NCBI RefSeq assembly: GCF_000058485.1
Contig: NC_008278.1
Coordinates: 4,458,962-4,522,961 of the forward strand
Length of the DNA stretch: 64,000 nt
From: Frankia alni ACN14a
GTDB taxonomy: Bacteria > Actinomycetota > Actinomycetes > Frankiales > Frankiaceae
Direction: 5' to 3'
Numbering within the stretch: the first letter of the stretch is position 1; each line of letters opens with the position of its first letter. Both the position numbers and the translations under genes were made by a program. This document shows, in pieces, positions 1 to 7,834 of this stretch. The notes under the pieces were generated by a model. It searched no databases, was not told where the DNA came from, and was given only the letters and a program-made list of their open reading frames with translations.

Positions 1-297
1 GGGGAGCTCCGCCGGTCCGGCCGCCTACCGCGCTTCCCGGGGGGCGTCGTCGCCCGTCTTCTTGTAGTACCTGCCCAGGTGGTTCCTGGCCCGGGTGATG
101 TCGGCCGCGGCGCAGATATGCCTCGACGGCCGGGTTAGCGGCCCGATGCCGGGTATGGCGTCGCCGACCGGAGGCCCACGCAGCGACAGAACGGCCCACG
201 AGACAGTACGACCCGCGGAAAGAGGCGGAAAGAGAACGACCCACCGAAAAGAGAACGACCCACGGAGCGGTTCCGACCTGCACATGTACGAGGGGCG

Positions 298-537
298 CAC
301 GAACACCGCCACCCCGACCGGTTGCGGCTGGCCGAGAAGATCGGCGCGATCGCGGTCGACGACGCGTTGGGCGACCCGGTCGAGCAGGTCCTCGACCTGA
401 CCGGCGGTGAAGGCGCGGACAAGGGGTGCGAATGCGTCGGCTGGCAGGCCCATGACCCCCACGGCCACGCCTACCGCCACTTCGACGACCGCGAGGACGG
501 CTGGACCAAGGTCGTTCTCCATCCGACGCATGGCTGA
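298..537 (+). pseudogene. Fragment of a zinc-dependent alcohol/formaldehyde dehydrogenase
   Basis: The frame through TTG 322 reads HPDRLRLAEKIGAIAVDD, then DPVEQVLDLTGGEGADKGCE and CVGWQAHDPHGH. This is the nucleotide-binding part of glutathione-independent formaldehyde dehydrogenase-like medium-chain alcohol dehydrogenases. Similarity stops at about position 470, and the remaining residues to the stop at 537 look unrelated. The catalytic N-terminal domain, the zinc ligands and the C-terminus are all missing, so it cannot be a working enzyme. I read it as a relic of a larger gene broken by deletion. It lies 70 bp before the DUF72 gene and shares no obvious function with it. A short chance match is unlikely because the similarity runs for about 50 residues. 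Confidence 0.6.
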
Positions 538-606
538 CCCGCCGCGATCGCGGTCGCGGTCGCGCGCGGGGCACGGCGCACATCGACCTGAGGAGGCTGA
601 GCGTCG

Positions 607-1335
607 ATCGCGATCCACATCGGTACCTCGGGATGGAGTTACGGCCACTGGGACGGCGTGCTCTACCCGCCGGGGACGCCGCCCGGTCGCCGCCTTGCGC
701 TCTACGTGGCCGAGTACGACACGGTCGAGTTGAACGCCAGTTTCTACCGCTGGCCGGCCGACGCGACGTTCGCCGGTTGGCGCCGCCGGCTGCCGCCGGG
801 CTTCGTGATGTCGGTGAAGGCGTCCCGCGGCCTGACCCACGCCAAGCGGCTCTACGCACCGGAGGCGTGGACGAGTCGGATCGCGGGCGCCTGGCAGGAG
901 CTGGCCGACCGGCGAGCGGCCGTGCTGGTGCAGCTCGACGGACGCCAGAGCCGCGACGACGCCCGGTTGGAGTACTTCCTGGCCGGGGTGCCGCCGTGGA
1001 TGCGGGTGGCGGTCGAGTTCCGCCATCCGAGCTGGCACGACGAGGCGGTCTACCGGATCCTCGAACGGTACGGCGCGGCCTACTGCGTCATGAGCGGCGC
1101 CGGCCTGCCGTGTGTCCTGCGGGCCACCGCGCCGTTCGTGTACGTGCGCCTGCACGGCCCCGACCCCACGACCCTCTACGCCGGTTCCTACGACGACGAC
1201 GCGCTGCGCTGGTGGGCCGCCCGCATCGACGAATGGGCGCGCGCCGGCCTGGACGTCTACGCCTACTTCAACAACGACGGCCACGGCTACGCCGTCGAGG
1301 ACTCCCGCCGCCTGCGCCGCCTGTGCGGCGTGTGA
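607..1335 (+). CDS. DUF72 (YecE-like) family protein
   Basis: The protein starts IAIHIGTSGWSYGHWDGVLY, the hallmark N-terminus of DUF72 (YecE-like TIM-barrel) proteins, and continues with family motifs SVKASRGLTH, VAVEFRHPSW and YVRLHGP. About 240 residues is the normal family length. No biochemical role is firmly established for the family. The start is a puzzle. An in-frame TGA lies at 598-600, and no ATG, GTG or TTG occurs between it and the conserved motif. A good ribosome site, AGGAGG, lies at 591-596, ten bases before ATC 607. I place the start there as a non-standard ATC start. The first conventional start, GTG 658, would remove the conserved motif. A sequencing error or a recent mutation is the alternative. 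The next gene follows after 57 bp on the same strand. Confidence 0.8.
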   Translation: MAIHIGTSGWSYGHWDGVLYPPGTPPGRRLALYVAEYDTVELNASFYRWPADATFAGWRRRLPPGFVMSVKASRGLTHAKRLYAPEAWTSRIAGAWQELADRRAAVLVQLDGRQSRDDARLEYFLAGVPPWMRVAVEFRHPSWHDEAVYRILERYGAAYCVMSGAGLPCVLRATAPFVYVRLHGPDPTTLYAGSYDDDALRWWAARIDEWARAGLDVYAYFNNDGHGYAVEDSRRLRRLCGV

Positions 1336-1392
1336 GCGGTGCTCGACCAGGCACGGTCTGCGGGGAGATGCCCGGACGAGAAGACTGGGCGG

Positions 1393-2145
1393 ATGATGAC
1401 CACCGAGCCGTCGCGGCATCCGGCGCAGGGCCCCTGGACCACCCTGGACGTGCGCGTCGGTGCGCCGGTCGCCTGGGTCCGGTTCCACCGCCCGGACGCG
1501 CACAACACCGTCACCACGACCATGATGATCGAGATGCACGCCGTGCTCACGGAGCTCGCCCGGGACGACACGCTGTCCGTCGTCGTCCTCACCGGCGCCG
1601 GCCGGGTGTTCTGCCCGGGGGCGGATCTGACGGCGGTGCTCGCCGACCGCGACCGCGGCCCCGACCTCCCGCCGGTGGCGGCCTACCAGTCGGCGACCCT
1701 GCTGCACGAGATGCCGCAGCTCACCATCGCCGCGGTCAACGGCGGGTGCGCCGGTGCCGGGTTCGCCTGGGCGGCGGCGTGCGATCTGCGGGTCGCCGCC
1801 GCCCGCGCCCGTTTCTCCGTCGCGTTTCCCCAGCTCGGCCTCACCAGCGAGCTCGGCCTGCCGTGGACGTTGTCCCGCGCGCTCGGTGGGGCCGCGGCCC
1901 GTGACCTCTGCTTCCTACCGGCAAAACTGACCGCGGACGATGCCCGGCGGATCGGGCTGGTGGCCCGGGTGTTTCCCGACGACCGGTTCGAGGCGGAGGT
2001 GGCCGCGATGGTCACCGAGCTGGGATCGCGCCCGCTGAGTTCCGTGCGCGGAACGAAGGCCAATCTCCTGTTGGCCGAACGCAGCGGCCTGGCGGAGTTC
2101 GTCGACGCCGAAGCTCGGCGCCACCAGAGTTTCTTCACCGGGTGA
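1393..2145 (+). CDS. Enoyl-CoA hydratase/isomerase family protein
   Basis: A crotonase-fold protein of about 250 residues, the usual family length. The oxyanion-hole segments are visible as GRVFCPGADLTAV and NGGCAGAGFAWAAACDLR, followed by FPQLGLTSELGLPWTLSRAL, where the family carries active-site acids. Members hydrate, isomerise or hydrolyse acyl-CoA thioesters in the cytosol; the exact substrate cannot be read from sequence. Start choice: two adjacent ATGs at 1393 and 1396 give MMTTEPSRH, just before the first conserved strand. An upstream in-frame start at 1339 would add unconserved residues. The gene converges with the XRE regulator, with about 50 bp between them containing a small GGCGG/CCGCC inverted repeat. 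No CoA ligase or dehydrogenase lies nearby to suggest a pathway. Confidence 0.9.
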   Translation: MMTTEPSRHPAQGPWTTLDVRVGAPVAWVRFHRPDAHNTVTTTMMIEMHAVLTELARDDTLSVVVLTGAGRVFCPGADLTAVLADRDRGPDLPPVAAYQSATLLHEMPQLTIAAVNGGCAGAGFAWAAACDLRVAAARARFSVAFPQLGLTSELGLPWTLSRALGGAAARDLCFLPAKLTADDARRIGLVARVFPDDRFEAEVAAMVTELGSRPLSSVRGTKANLLLAERSGLAEFVDAEARRHQSFFTG

Positions 2146-2195
2146 GACCCCGACCGGCCGGCGGCACCGCCGACCAGGCGGGCAAAGGGCGGGAC

Positions 2196-3014
2196 TCAGG
2201 CGACCCTCGGATACTGCTTCTTGAGCCGCTCGATGAGGGCGAGCGAGGTCTGCTCGTCCCGGGCCACGGCACCCCACCCCTCGATGAACATGCCGTCGTA
2301 GCTCAGCCCGACCCACCGCCCGGTGAGACGGTCGCCGTGCGGATTCAACGACAGGAACAGCGAGCCCTTCGAACGAACCGGACCCTCCGAACTGACGTAC
2401 CAACCCATGATGATCTCTTCGTCGAAGATCTGTAGTTCACCCCACCAGAGGTAGCCACCCTCCTCGGTGGAAAGGCCGCGGGTGACCGCCTCGATGTGGA
2501 TCTTCGTGCCGGCCTGCTCCAGAGCCGCCTCCTGCGAGGAATGAATCTCCTCGCCGTCCCGGAACGTCTGCCAGGCCGTCCACCAGCGCCCGGACAGGTT
2601 GACGCCGCCACCGGCCCGACGACCCACGCCGCCCGGGGACGGCACGGTTGCGGGCGGTTGCGGACTCGCGGCGGGACCGACGGCGGCGGCACTTCCCCCC
2701 ACCATGAGCTGTCGACGATCCGTGGTGTCCACCTCCTCCAGTGCTCGTGGCCAGGTGATGCCCTCCTGGCTCCCCTTGTCCTCCAACCAGGCGTGCCGCC
2801 GCAGCTCGACCAGCCGACCGCCGGCGTTCAGCTCGGCGTCGATCGCGCTGACGAGCGACTGGGACGGCACCCCGAGCAGGCCGCGCTCGGCCTTGGACAG
2901 GTAGCTGGGCTGATAGCGGACCCGGCTGGCGAGCTGGGCCTGGCTCAGCCCGGCCGCCTTCCTCAGCCCGACGATGCTCGCCAGGAGGGTGGCAAGGCAC
3001 GGTTGCATGTCCAT
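2196..3014 (-). CDS. XRE-family helix-turn-helix transcriptional regulator
   Basis: A 272-residue protein. Residues about 10-65 form an XRE-type helix-turn-helix: LRKAAGLSQAQLASRVRY followed by PSYLSKAERGLLGVPS. This matches the actinomycete class in which a short N-terminal repressor-like domain precedes a lineage-specific C-terminus. A low-complexity Ala/Pro/Gly linker (about 110-150) leads to a C-terminal domain I do not recognise, with LSGRWWTAWQTF, GGYLWWGELQIF and DGMFIEGWGAVARDEQTS; it may be a ligand- or partner-sensing beta domain. I chose ATG 3014 because it begins just before the HTH; reading further upstream adds unconserved sequence. The gene diverges from two very small coupled genes, and the shared control region carries three 11-bp direct repeats that may be its operator. 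Confidence 0.8.
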   Translation of the reverse strand: MDMQPCLATLLASIVGLRKAAGLSQAQLASRVRYQPSYLSKAERGLLGVPSQSLVSAIDAELNAGGRLVELRRHAWLEDKGSQEGITWPRALEEVDTTDRRQLMVGGSAAAVGPAASPQPPATVPSPGGVGRRAGGGVNLSGRWWTAWQTFRDGEEIHSSQEAALEQAGTKIHIEAVTRGLSTEEGGYLWWGELQIFDEEIIMGWYVSSEGPVRSKGSLFLSLNPHGDRLTGRWVGLSYDGMFIEGWGAVARDEQTSLALIERLKKQYPRVA

Positions 3015-3345
3015 CACATCGTCTACCCGGAGTCCTCGGTTCTGGTTCGTCGCCGGACTTTTCCACCTGGTCTGCTTGTTGTCACACCCCTCAGCGGGCG
3101 CGGGCTGCCAGGCCGGACCGGCTCGTCGACTGATTGTCGACCGATTGTCGGCTGATCGTCGCACGCAACCAGGTCTCCCCCGCACCACGGGTGGCCCACT
3201 GCCGTCAGGCCGCCGGAGCGGCCTTTCCTTACCCAGTATGACGGCTCTCACACCCTCGCCAAGCGGGCCGCCATCCGCGAGCGTCGTAGGTGCACCCAGG
3301 CGGGTGACAGCCGTAACCGGCACTCCCAAGGACGAGGAGGGGAGC
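3015..3345. other. Divergent control region between XRE regulator and small-gene pair
   Basis: About 330 bp without a gene. It should hold the promoters for the regulator (leftward) and the two small genes (rightward). The only structure I see is the set of 11-bp direct repeats at 3130-3162, listed separately. I could not define convincing -35/-10 elements by eye. Confidence 0.5.
3130..3162. promoter_or_regulatory. Three contiguous 11-bp direct repeats, candidate operator
   Basis: Three imperfect 11-mers lie head to tail: CTGATTGTCGA, CCGATTGTCGG and CTGATCGTCGC. The period is close to one DNA turn, so proteins bound to each copy would sit on the same face of the helix. The location, between the divergent XRE regulator and small genes, suggests an operator. 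This is an inference from spacing and position only. Confidence 0.35.
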
Positions 3346-3486
3346 ATGGCGAGAACGTACCGGCTTGCCGAGGCCGGCAAGGTGGCATTTCATTTCTTCG
3401 GCGAGGGCAAATTAGTTCACCTTTTCGCGGAGGCGCCGGCGAGAGCCCGGTCCCTGCCGCTGCGACCCGGCGCAGGGTCGGTATGA
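3346..3486 (+). CDS. Small hypothetical protein (46 aa)
   Basis: A 46-residue open frame beginning MARTYRLAEAGKVAFHFFGE. A strong ribosome site, GAGGAGGGG, ends three bases before ATG 3346. It overlaps the next small gene by four bases (ATGA at 3483), the signature of translational coupling. The pair diverges from an XRE regulator, an arrangement common in actinomycetes where a regulator sits beside one or more very small partner proteins. I recognise no domain, so the function is unknown. The strong ribosome site and the coupling are the reasons for calling it real. Confidence 0.55.
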   Translation: MARTYRLAEAGKVAFHFFGEGKLVHLFAEAPARARSLPLRPGAGSV

Positions 3487-3719
3487 CAGCGCCCCGCCGT
3501 CCCGCTCGGCCCGACGCAGGCTGGACCCGCGCCGAGTCCCCCCTCTGCGGCAGATGCTCCGCGCCGGACTCCTACGCCGTCGTCTTCGTCGACGACGACG
3601 GTTCACCCACGTCGGTCGGGGCCACGTTTCCCGGGCCGATGTCGGCGGAGATGTACGGCAGAATCGTGGGCGGCAGGTTCCGCGTCGTCCCCGCCGACCC
3701 GGCCCGCCTCGCCCCGTAG
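3483..3719 (+). CDS. Small hypothetical protein (78 aa)
   Basis: A 78-residue protein whose ATG overlaps the stop codon of the preceding 46-residue gene (ATGA), so the two are probably translated together. Its middle reads CGRCSAPDSYAVVFVDDDGS, with a CxxC pair that could bind a metal or form a disulfide, followed by an acidic stretch. No family recognised. The gene pair may belong functionally with the divergent XRE regulator, by analogy with regulator/small-protein pairs in related bacteria. A gap of 178 bp separates it from the glutathione S-transferase gene, so it is probably not in that transcript. Confidence 0.55.
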   Translation: MTAPRRPARPDAGWTRAESPLCGRCSAPDSYAVVFVDDDGSPTSVGATFPGPMSAEMYGRIVGGRFRVVPADPARLAP

Positions 3720-3897
3720 GGCACCGCCACGGGTCGCGCCTCGATGCCGCCGGCAGCCGGGAAGGTCGCCCCCTCGAAGACCGCCGCGGCCGGTATCTCT
3801 GCTCACCCGATCGGAATAGCGCAGAGCTCGTCGGCCTTGAGCAGGGCGGGCCCGTGATCGGCGTGGCCCCGCCAGCCGCGCCCCGAGGAGGACCCGG

Positions 3898-4869
3898 ATG
3901 TCCCAGGCCACCGCCGTCTCCCAGACCACCACCGTCTCCCAGACCACCACCAGCGCCACCGGGACCACCAGCGCCACCGGGACCACGACGCCGGTGTACG
4001 CCAGCCCGACCGACGTGGCGACCTACGGCGAGTACACGATCAACCGCGATCCCGCGGACACCCGGCCGCTCTACCGGTTCGCCGGGCGGATCACCGCGGA
4101 CGGGTCGAGTGGATTCCTGGCGGAGCCGGGCCGCTACCACATCTACTCCGGCTGGTTCTGCCCCTGGGCCCACCGCGTCCTGCTCGAACGCGCGTTGCAC
4201 GGGCTCGAGGACGTCATCAGCGTCTCCTACGTCGACGGCAGCCGCGACGCCCGCGGCTGGGGGTTCCGCGAGAGCTACGGCCCGGACCCGGTCAACGGCT
4301 TCACCCTGCTGCGCGACGCCTACGAGCGCACCGAGCCGGGCTTCGACGGCCACGTCTCCGTCCCGACGCTGTGGGACCGCCAGACCGGTCAGGTCGTGTC
4401 CAACGACTTCACCAGCCTCGGCATCGACCTCGCCACCCAGTTCGGCCGCTGGTCGAACGGCGCCGACACCTACCCCGAGCACCTGCGCGCCGAGATCGCC
4501 GAGCTCGACTCCTGGATCGGCCCGGCGGTGAACCACGGGGCGCACCGGGCGGCCCACGACGACGACGTCCGCGCGACGCTGCTCGACGCGTTCGCGAAGC
4601 TCGACACCCGGCTCGCCGACGCCCCCTACCTGGTCGGCGGCCAACTGACCGAGGCCGACGTGCGCCTGTGGGTCTCCCTCGTCCGCTACCGCGGCCGCCG
4701 CCACGACCTGGCGGCTCTGCCGCCGCTGTCGGACTACCCGCACCTGTGGGCCTACGCCCGCGCCCTCTACCAGCTCCCCGCCTTCCGTGCGACGACCGAC
4801 TTCGCCACCTTCACGGAGCCGGACGCCGTCCTGGCGGGCTGGGACGTCGCGCCCGGCGACGACGCGTAG
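3898..4869 (+). CDS. Xi-class glutathione S-transferase / glutathionyl-hydroquinone reductase-like
   Basis: A 323-residue protein with the Xi-class signature SGWFCPWAHRVLLERAL. Cys88 in CPWAHR is the predicted catalytic thiol. The thioredoxin-like N-domain ends near VSVPTLWDRQTGQVVSNDF and is followed by an all-helical C-domain with EIAELDSWIGPAVNHGAH and a conserved YRGRRHDL segment. Members reduce glutathionyl-hydroquinones. Actinomycetes mostly lack glutathione, so here a mycothiol conjugate is the likely natural partner (inference). The first 30 residues are a Thr/Ser-rich repeat (VSQTTT, SATGTT) not found in the family core. GGAGG at about 3887 supports ATG 3898. A 9-bp inverted repeat follows the stop codon. 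Confidence 0.88.
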   Translation: MSQATAVSQTTTVSQTTTSATGTTSATGTTTPVYASPTDVATYGEYTINRDPADTRPLYRFAGRITADGSSGFLAEPGRYHIYSGWFCPWAHRVLLERALHGLEDVISVSYVDGSRDARGWGFRESYGPDPVNGFTLLRDAYERTEPGFDGHVSVPTLWDRQTGQVVSNDFTSLGIDLATQFGRWSNGADTYPEHLRAEIAELDSWIGPAVNHGAHRAAHDDDVRATLLDAFAKLDTRLADAPYLVGGQLTEADVRLWVSLVRYRGRRHDLAALPPLSDYPHLWAYARALYQLPAFRATTDFATFTEPDAVLAGWDVAPGDDA

Positions 4870-4880
4870 CCGCCTCGGCA

Positions 4881-4912
4881 CGGCAGCCGTCGCCGCAGCG
4901 CCGCGGCTGCCG
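4881..4912 (+). terminator. Hairpin downstream of the GST gene
   Basis: The arms CGGCAGCCG (4881-4889) and CGGCTGCCG (4904-4912) are perfectly complementary over nine bases with a 14-base loop, starting 12 bases after the GST stop. There is no T-run, as is usual for actinomycete terminators. Further GGCTGCCGTCG copies follow as direct repeats. Confidence 0.5.
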
Positions 4913-5038
4913 TCGCCATACCGGCAGCACGCACGGCTGCCGTCGCTGTACCGCGCTTCTGTCAGCTATCCGGCAGCAGTGACCTTCCGGGGTCGACCGC
5001 GCGTAACCTCCCGCCCATCGAGGCACGTGGGGGCGGGT

Positions 5039-5845
5039 GTGAAGCGCAGGACCGTGGTTGCGTTGCCGGTGGCCGTCGCGGCCGGGTTGCTGTTCGCCGG
5101 TGGGTGCGGAGGTTCCCCGGGCTCGCGCGGGGACGCGTCGACGGCCCCGCGCACGTCGCGCGCCGCCGCGACAGCCCAGCCGGCGGCGAGCACGCCGTCG
5201 GCGGACCCGTCCGCGTCGGCGCTGCCGCCCGGAGCTCAGCCCGGTCTGCATGACGTCACCGGCGACGGCACGCCCGACCCCACGTGCGGCACCCAGGACT
5301 TCGGCGCCGGGCTGGTGCTGCGGCTGCCCTGCGGGGACTTCAGCCAGTACGCGCACACCCCGGAGGACGGGACGAGGCTGGTGGCGAACTCGCTCTACCG
5401 GCTGCCCGGGCCCGACGACGTCGACCTCACCGGCATCTCCGGCGAGAACCTCGCCGCCACCGACGCCGCGGGCCGCGAGACCTTCATCCTGATCTTCAAC
5501 AGTGACGCCCTGTTCGACACCGGCAGCTTCGCCATCGGCAGCACCGACACGCTGGACGCGACCATCAGGCTGATCAACTCCCACTACGCCGGCGGCGACA
5601 TCCAGGTGCGCGGCCACACCGACGCGACCGGATCGGCCGCTTCCAACCAGACCCTGTCGGAGCGACGGGCCGACACCGTCCGGCGCTACCTCGTCGATCA
5701 CGGGATACGGGCGTCCTCGGTCACCTCGGTCGGCCTCGGCAGCACCCACCCCCTGGCCGAGGAGGCCAACCCCGACGGCTCCCCCGACCCCGAGGGCCAA
5801 CGCTTCAACCGTCGCGTCGAACTCGTCGTCCGCAGCCACCAGTAA
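5039..5845 (+). CDS. OmpA-family (peptidoglycan-binding) lipoprotein
   Basis: A 268-residue exported protein. The N-terminus VKRRTVVALPVAVAAGLLFA ends at a lipobox-like GGC near residue 21, so it is probably a lipoprotein on the outer face of the membrane. A Ser/Thr/Pro/Ala-rich linker follows. The C-terminal 110 residues are an OmpA domain: LIFNSDALFDTGSFAIGSTD, then IQVRGHTDATGSAASNQTLS, ERRADTVRRYLVDHGI and RFNRRVELVV. The Asp and Arg positions that grip diaminopimelate in peptidoglycan (HTD, NRRVE) are present. It likely tethers the membrane to the wall. GTG 5039 was chosen because it gives a compact signal peptide; an in-frame GTG at 5027 is possible. No partner genes are evident nearby. 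Confidence 0.82.
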   Translation: MKRRTVVALPVAVAAGLLFAGGCGGSPGSRGDASTAPRTSRAAATAQPAASTPSADPSASALPPGAQPGLHDVTGDGTPDPTCGTQDFGAGLVLRLPCGDFSQYAHTPEDGTRLVANSLYRLPGPDDVDLTGISGENLAATDAAGRETFILIFNSDALFDTGSFAIGSTDTLDATIRLINSHYAGGDIQVRGHTDATGSAASNQTLSERRADTVRRYLVDHGIRASSVTSVGLGSTHPLAEEANPDGSPDPEGQRFNRRVELVVRSHQ

Positions 5846-6100
5846 CCGAACCCGGCCGAAGGGCCAGGAGTCCGCAGGATGAGAGCGGTCTTGCGCGGGA
5901 CGGCGTCCTGAACACGGCTACGTCGCGGTGCGGCGGGCCGCCTCGTCGGCGAGCGCGACCGCGAGGAGGCGGGTCAGCGCGGGCGTGTCCTGGGTGTCGA
6001 GCATCGTGATGTAGGCGGGTCGCCGAGTTCCCGATCGTGACGCCGGGCCGGCAGACGGCGCTGCGGTGCAGGCGCCGGGAAGGGTGCACGCCCGGGGTGC

Positions 6101-6991
6101 TCAGGTGGGGGTGGGGGGCACGTAGACCTGCACGACGCCGTCGACCTCGCGGACGATGAGGCTGGGCAGCGGGCGCGGCGGGGTGCGGATCTTGTAGTTC
6201 ACGACCTCACCGGCCAGGGAGAAGGCCATGCGGTGGCAGGGGCAGTTCAGCCGCTGCTGCGCCGGGTCCAGGGCCAGCCGGCAGCCCTGATGCGTGCAGA
6301 TGCCCGACGTCGCGCGGACGCGCCCGCCGGTCCGCCGCACGAACCCGACCACGGTGCCGGTGTCGAAGGCCCGCACGCCGCCCTCGGGCAGGTCCGGCGT
6401 GGTGGCGACGGTCCGCCAGATGCCGGCCGCGGGAACCAGGGTGCCGCCGGGCCCGGCCGCCGGCTCCGGTCCGGCCACCGCCGGGTCCGCCCGGTCACCG
6501 CCGCCGGGGCCACGCTCGCCGACAGCCCGATCCACCCCGGCCCCGATCGCCGCCGAGCCGGCCGCGAGCGAGGTGACCTGGACGAACCGGCGCCGCGTAC
6601 CACGTCGCCGCCCCGCGCCCGCCCCACCGCCGGCCGCGATGCCCGACGCGGCCCGGTCCGACGCGGCCCGGTCCGACGCGGCCCGGTCCGAGGCCGCGCT
6701 GTCTGAGGCCGCGCTGTCTGAGGCGGCCCGGTCCGAGGCGGCCCAGGCAGGGCCGGCCTGGTCACGGGCGGCCTCGTGGGAGCTGGTCTGGTCGGAAAGG
6801 GCCTGGTCGGCGAGACGCCGGTGCAGCCGGGCGACGAACTCCTCGCTCGGCACGTCGCTGCCGGGTCGGGCTGCCCGCAGCGTGATCGCCGCGCGCAGGG
6901 CGGCGGCGTCCTGCGGGCCCGCGTCGAACCGCCTGGGCCGCCGGTGGCCGAGGAGGTCCTCGACGAACCGGCGCAGTCCCCGCCCGATCAC
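6101..6991 (-). CDS. Rieske [2Fe-2S] protein with Tat-like segment and Ala/Ser repeat linker
   Basis: A 296-residue protein. Residues 1-60 form a helical region (AALRAAITLRAARPG). A linker of tandem AASDRAASD units follows, then a twin-arginine-like segment (RRRFVQVTSLAAG, hydrophobic AGSAAIGAG), then a Rieske domain. The cluster ligands are seen as CTHQGC and CPCHRMAF; the extra cysteines match the disulfide pair of bc1-type Rieske proteins. GTG 6991 overlaps the stop codon of the upstream sigma factor gene (GTGA), so the two are coupled. The pairing of a sigma factor with a Rieske protein of this layout suggests a redox-related regulator or electron carrier, with the N-terminal part possibly binding the sigma factor (inference). 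The Tat-like motif lies far from the N-terminus, so it may act as a membrane anchor. Confidence 0.82.
   Translation of the reverse strand: MIGRGLRRFVEDLLGHRRPRRFDAGPQDAAALRAAITLRAARPGSDVPSEEFVARLHRRLADQALSDQTSSHEAARDQAGPAWAASDRAASDSAASDSAASDRAASDRAASDRAASGIAAGGGAGAGRRRGTRRRFVQVTSLAAGSAAIGAGVDRAVGERGPGGGDRADPAVAGPEPAAGPGGTLVPAAGIWRTVATTPDLPEGGVRAFDTGTVVGFVRRTGGRVRATSGICTHQGCRLALDPAQQRLNCPCHRMAFSLAGEVVNYKIRTPPRPLPSLIVREVDGVVQVYVPPTPT
6644..6748 (-). repeat. 15-bp in-frame tandem repeat in the Rieske gene linker
   Basis: About seven 15-bp units. Units of the form GACGCGGCCCGGTCC are followed by GAGGCCGCGCTGTCT variants. Read on the minus strand they encode five-residue units of the AASDR/AASDS type. 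The multiple-of-three period keeps the frame. Confidence 0.75.
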
Positions 6992-7500
6992 GGGGTCATC
7001 TCGTCGCCGAGCCGGGCCGCCTGGCGCAGCGCGCGGTGCTGAAGAACCTTCGCGTTCCCGACCGTGATCCCGAGCTCGTCGGCGGCCTCCCGCAGCGTGC
7101 ACGCCTCCAGGAACCGCAGCCGCAGGATGCGGGCGTACCGGTCGGGCAGCGCGGCCAGGATCGCCTCCGCGCGGGCGGGGTTGTCCCGCGCCGGGCCGAC
7201 CGGGGCGCCCACGGTGGCGAACATCGTCTGAGCGAAATCCTCGTCGAGCGTCGTGACGGCGACTCCCAGGGTGCGCCGCCAGTGCGCGGCGAGCACCGTC
7301 CGGGCCGTCGCGACCAGGTACGCCCGCACCTCACCGACGCTAGCCGACACCCGCAGGGGACGCAGCGCCGCCATGAACACCTCGGCCGTCAGGTCCTCGG
7401 CGTCCGGACGGTTCCCCACCTTCGCGAACATGATCTTATACACCCGCTCCACGTTGTCGCGATAGATCTCCTCCCAGCCGGGATAGACGTCATCGGACAC
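6988..7500 (-). CDS. RNA polymerase ECF-type sigma factor
   Basis: A sigma-70 family factor of about 170 residues with region 2 (EEIYRDNVERVYKIMFAKVG followed by NRPDAEDLTAEVFMAAL) and region 4 (LPDRYARILRLRFLEACTLR followed by EAADELGITVGNAKVLQHRA). Regions 3 and 1.1 are absent, typical of ECF factors. GTG 7500 gives VSDDVYPGWEE directly before region 2; a longer frame to 7737 would add Gly-rich low-complexity sequence, so I reject it. Its stop overlaps the start of the Rieske protein gene. It should direct transcription of a small regulon; the target promoters are not visible. The coupled Rieske protein is the best candidate for a partner or anti-sigma-like sensor. Confidence 0.85.
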   Translation of the reverse strand: MSDDVYPGWEEIYRDNVERVYKIMFAKVGNRPDAEDLTAEVFMAALRPLRVSASVGEVRAYLVATARTVLAAHWRRTLGVAVTTLDEDFAQTMFATVGAPVGPARDNPARAEAILAALPDRYARILRLRFLEACTLREAADELGITVGNAKVLQHRALRQAARLGDEMTP

Positions 7501-7834
7501 CACCCGCAACCGCGGCGGGTCAGGACGCGACAACACGCCGACGCCAGCGCCGCCGCCCCGGCCGGTTCCGACGCCGGTTCCGGCTCGGCCACCCTCGCCA
7601 CCCAGGTCACCGCCGTCACAGCCGCCACAGCCGTCGCCCGACGCGCCGCCGCCGGTGCCGCCGACCGCCTCCTCCTCCGCCAGGGTGCGTCGTCGGATCC
7701 ACGCCCGACCACCCGCCACCGGTCGCCACCGCCTCACAGCTCGCCATCGTCGCCGATCTCTCGCCTCACCCGTACAGATAGACGGCAGGGTTACACCTCG
7801 GCACGACCACGTCGGATGGGCGGGTCGGCGGCGC
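7501..7834. other. Gene-poor stretch upstream of the sigma factor gene
   Basis: Between the sigma factor start and the terminator of the two-component operon. It is Gly/Ala-codon-like low complexity on the minus strand (7501-7737) with no conserved protein. It should contain the sigma factor promoter, but I saw no clear element. Confidence 0.4.

Noticed and set aside
25-1707. Long minus-strand open frame (560 codons) covering the DUF72 and part of the enoyl-CoA hydratase region
   Set aside because: It is the GC-driven shadow of the plus-strand genes. Only its last 30 codons (HICAAADITRARNHLGRYYK) look protein-like; I could not place them in a family, so no gene is called.
5918-6004. Short minus-strand frame MLDTQDTPALTRLLAVALAD, 28 codons
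   Set aside because: Reads like the end of a protein, but there is no ribosome site and no upstream homology; too short to support.
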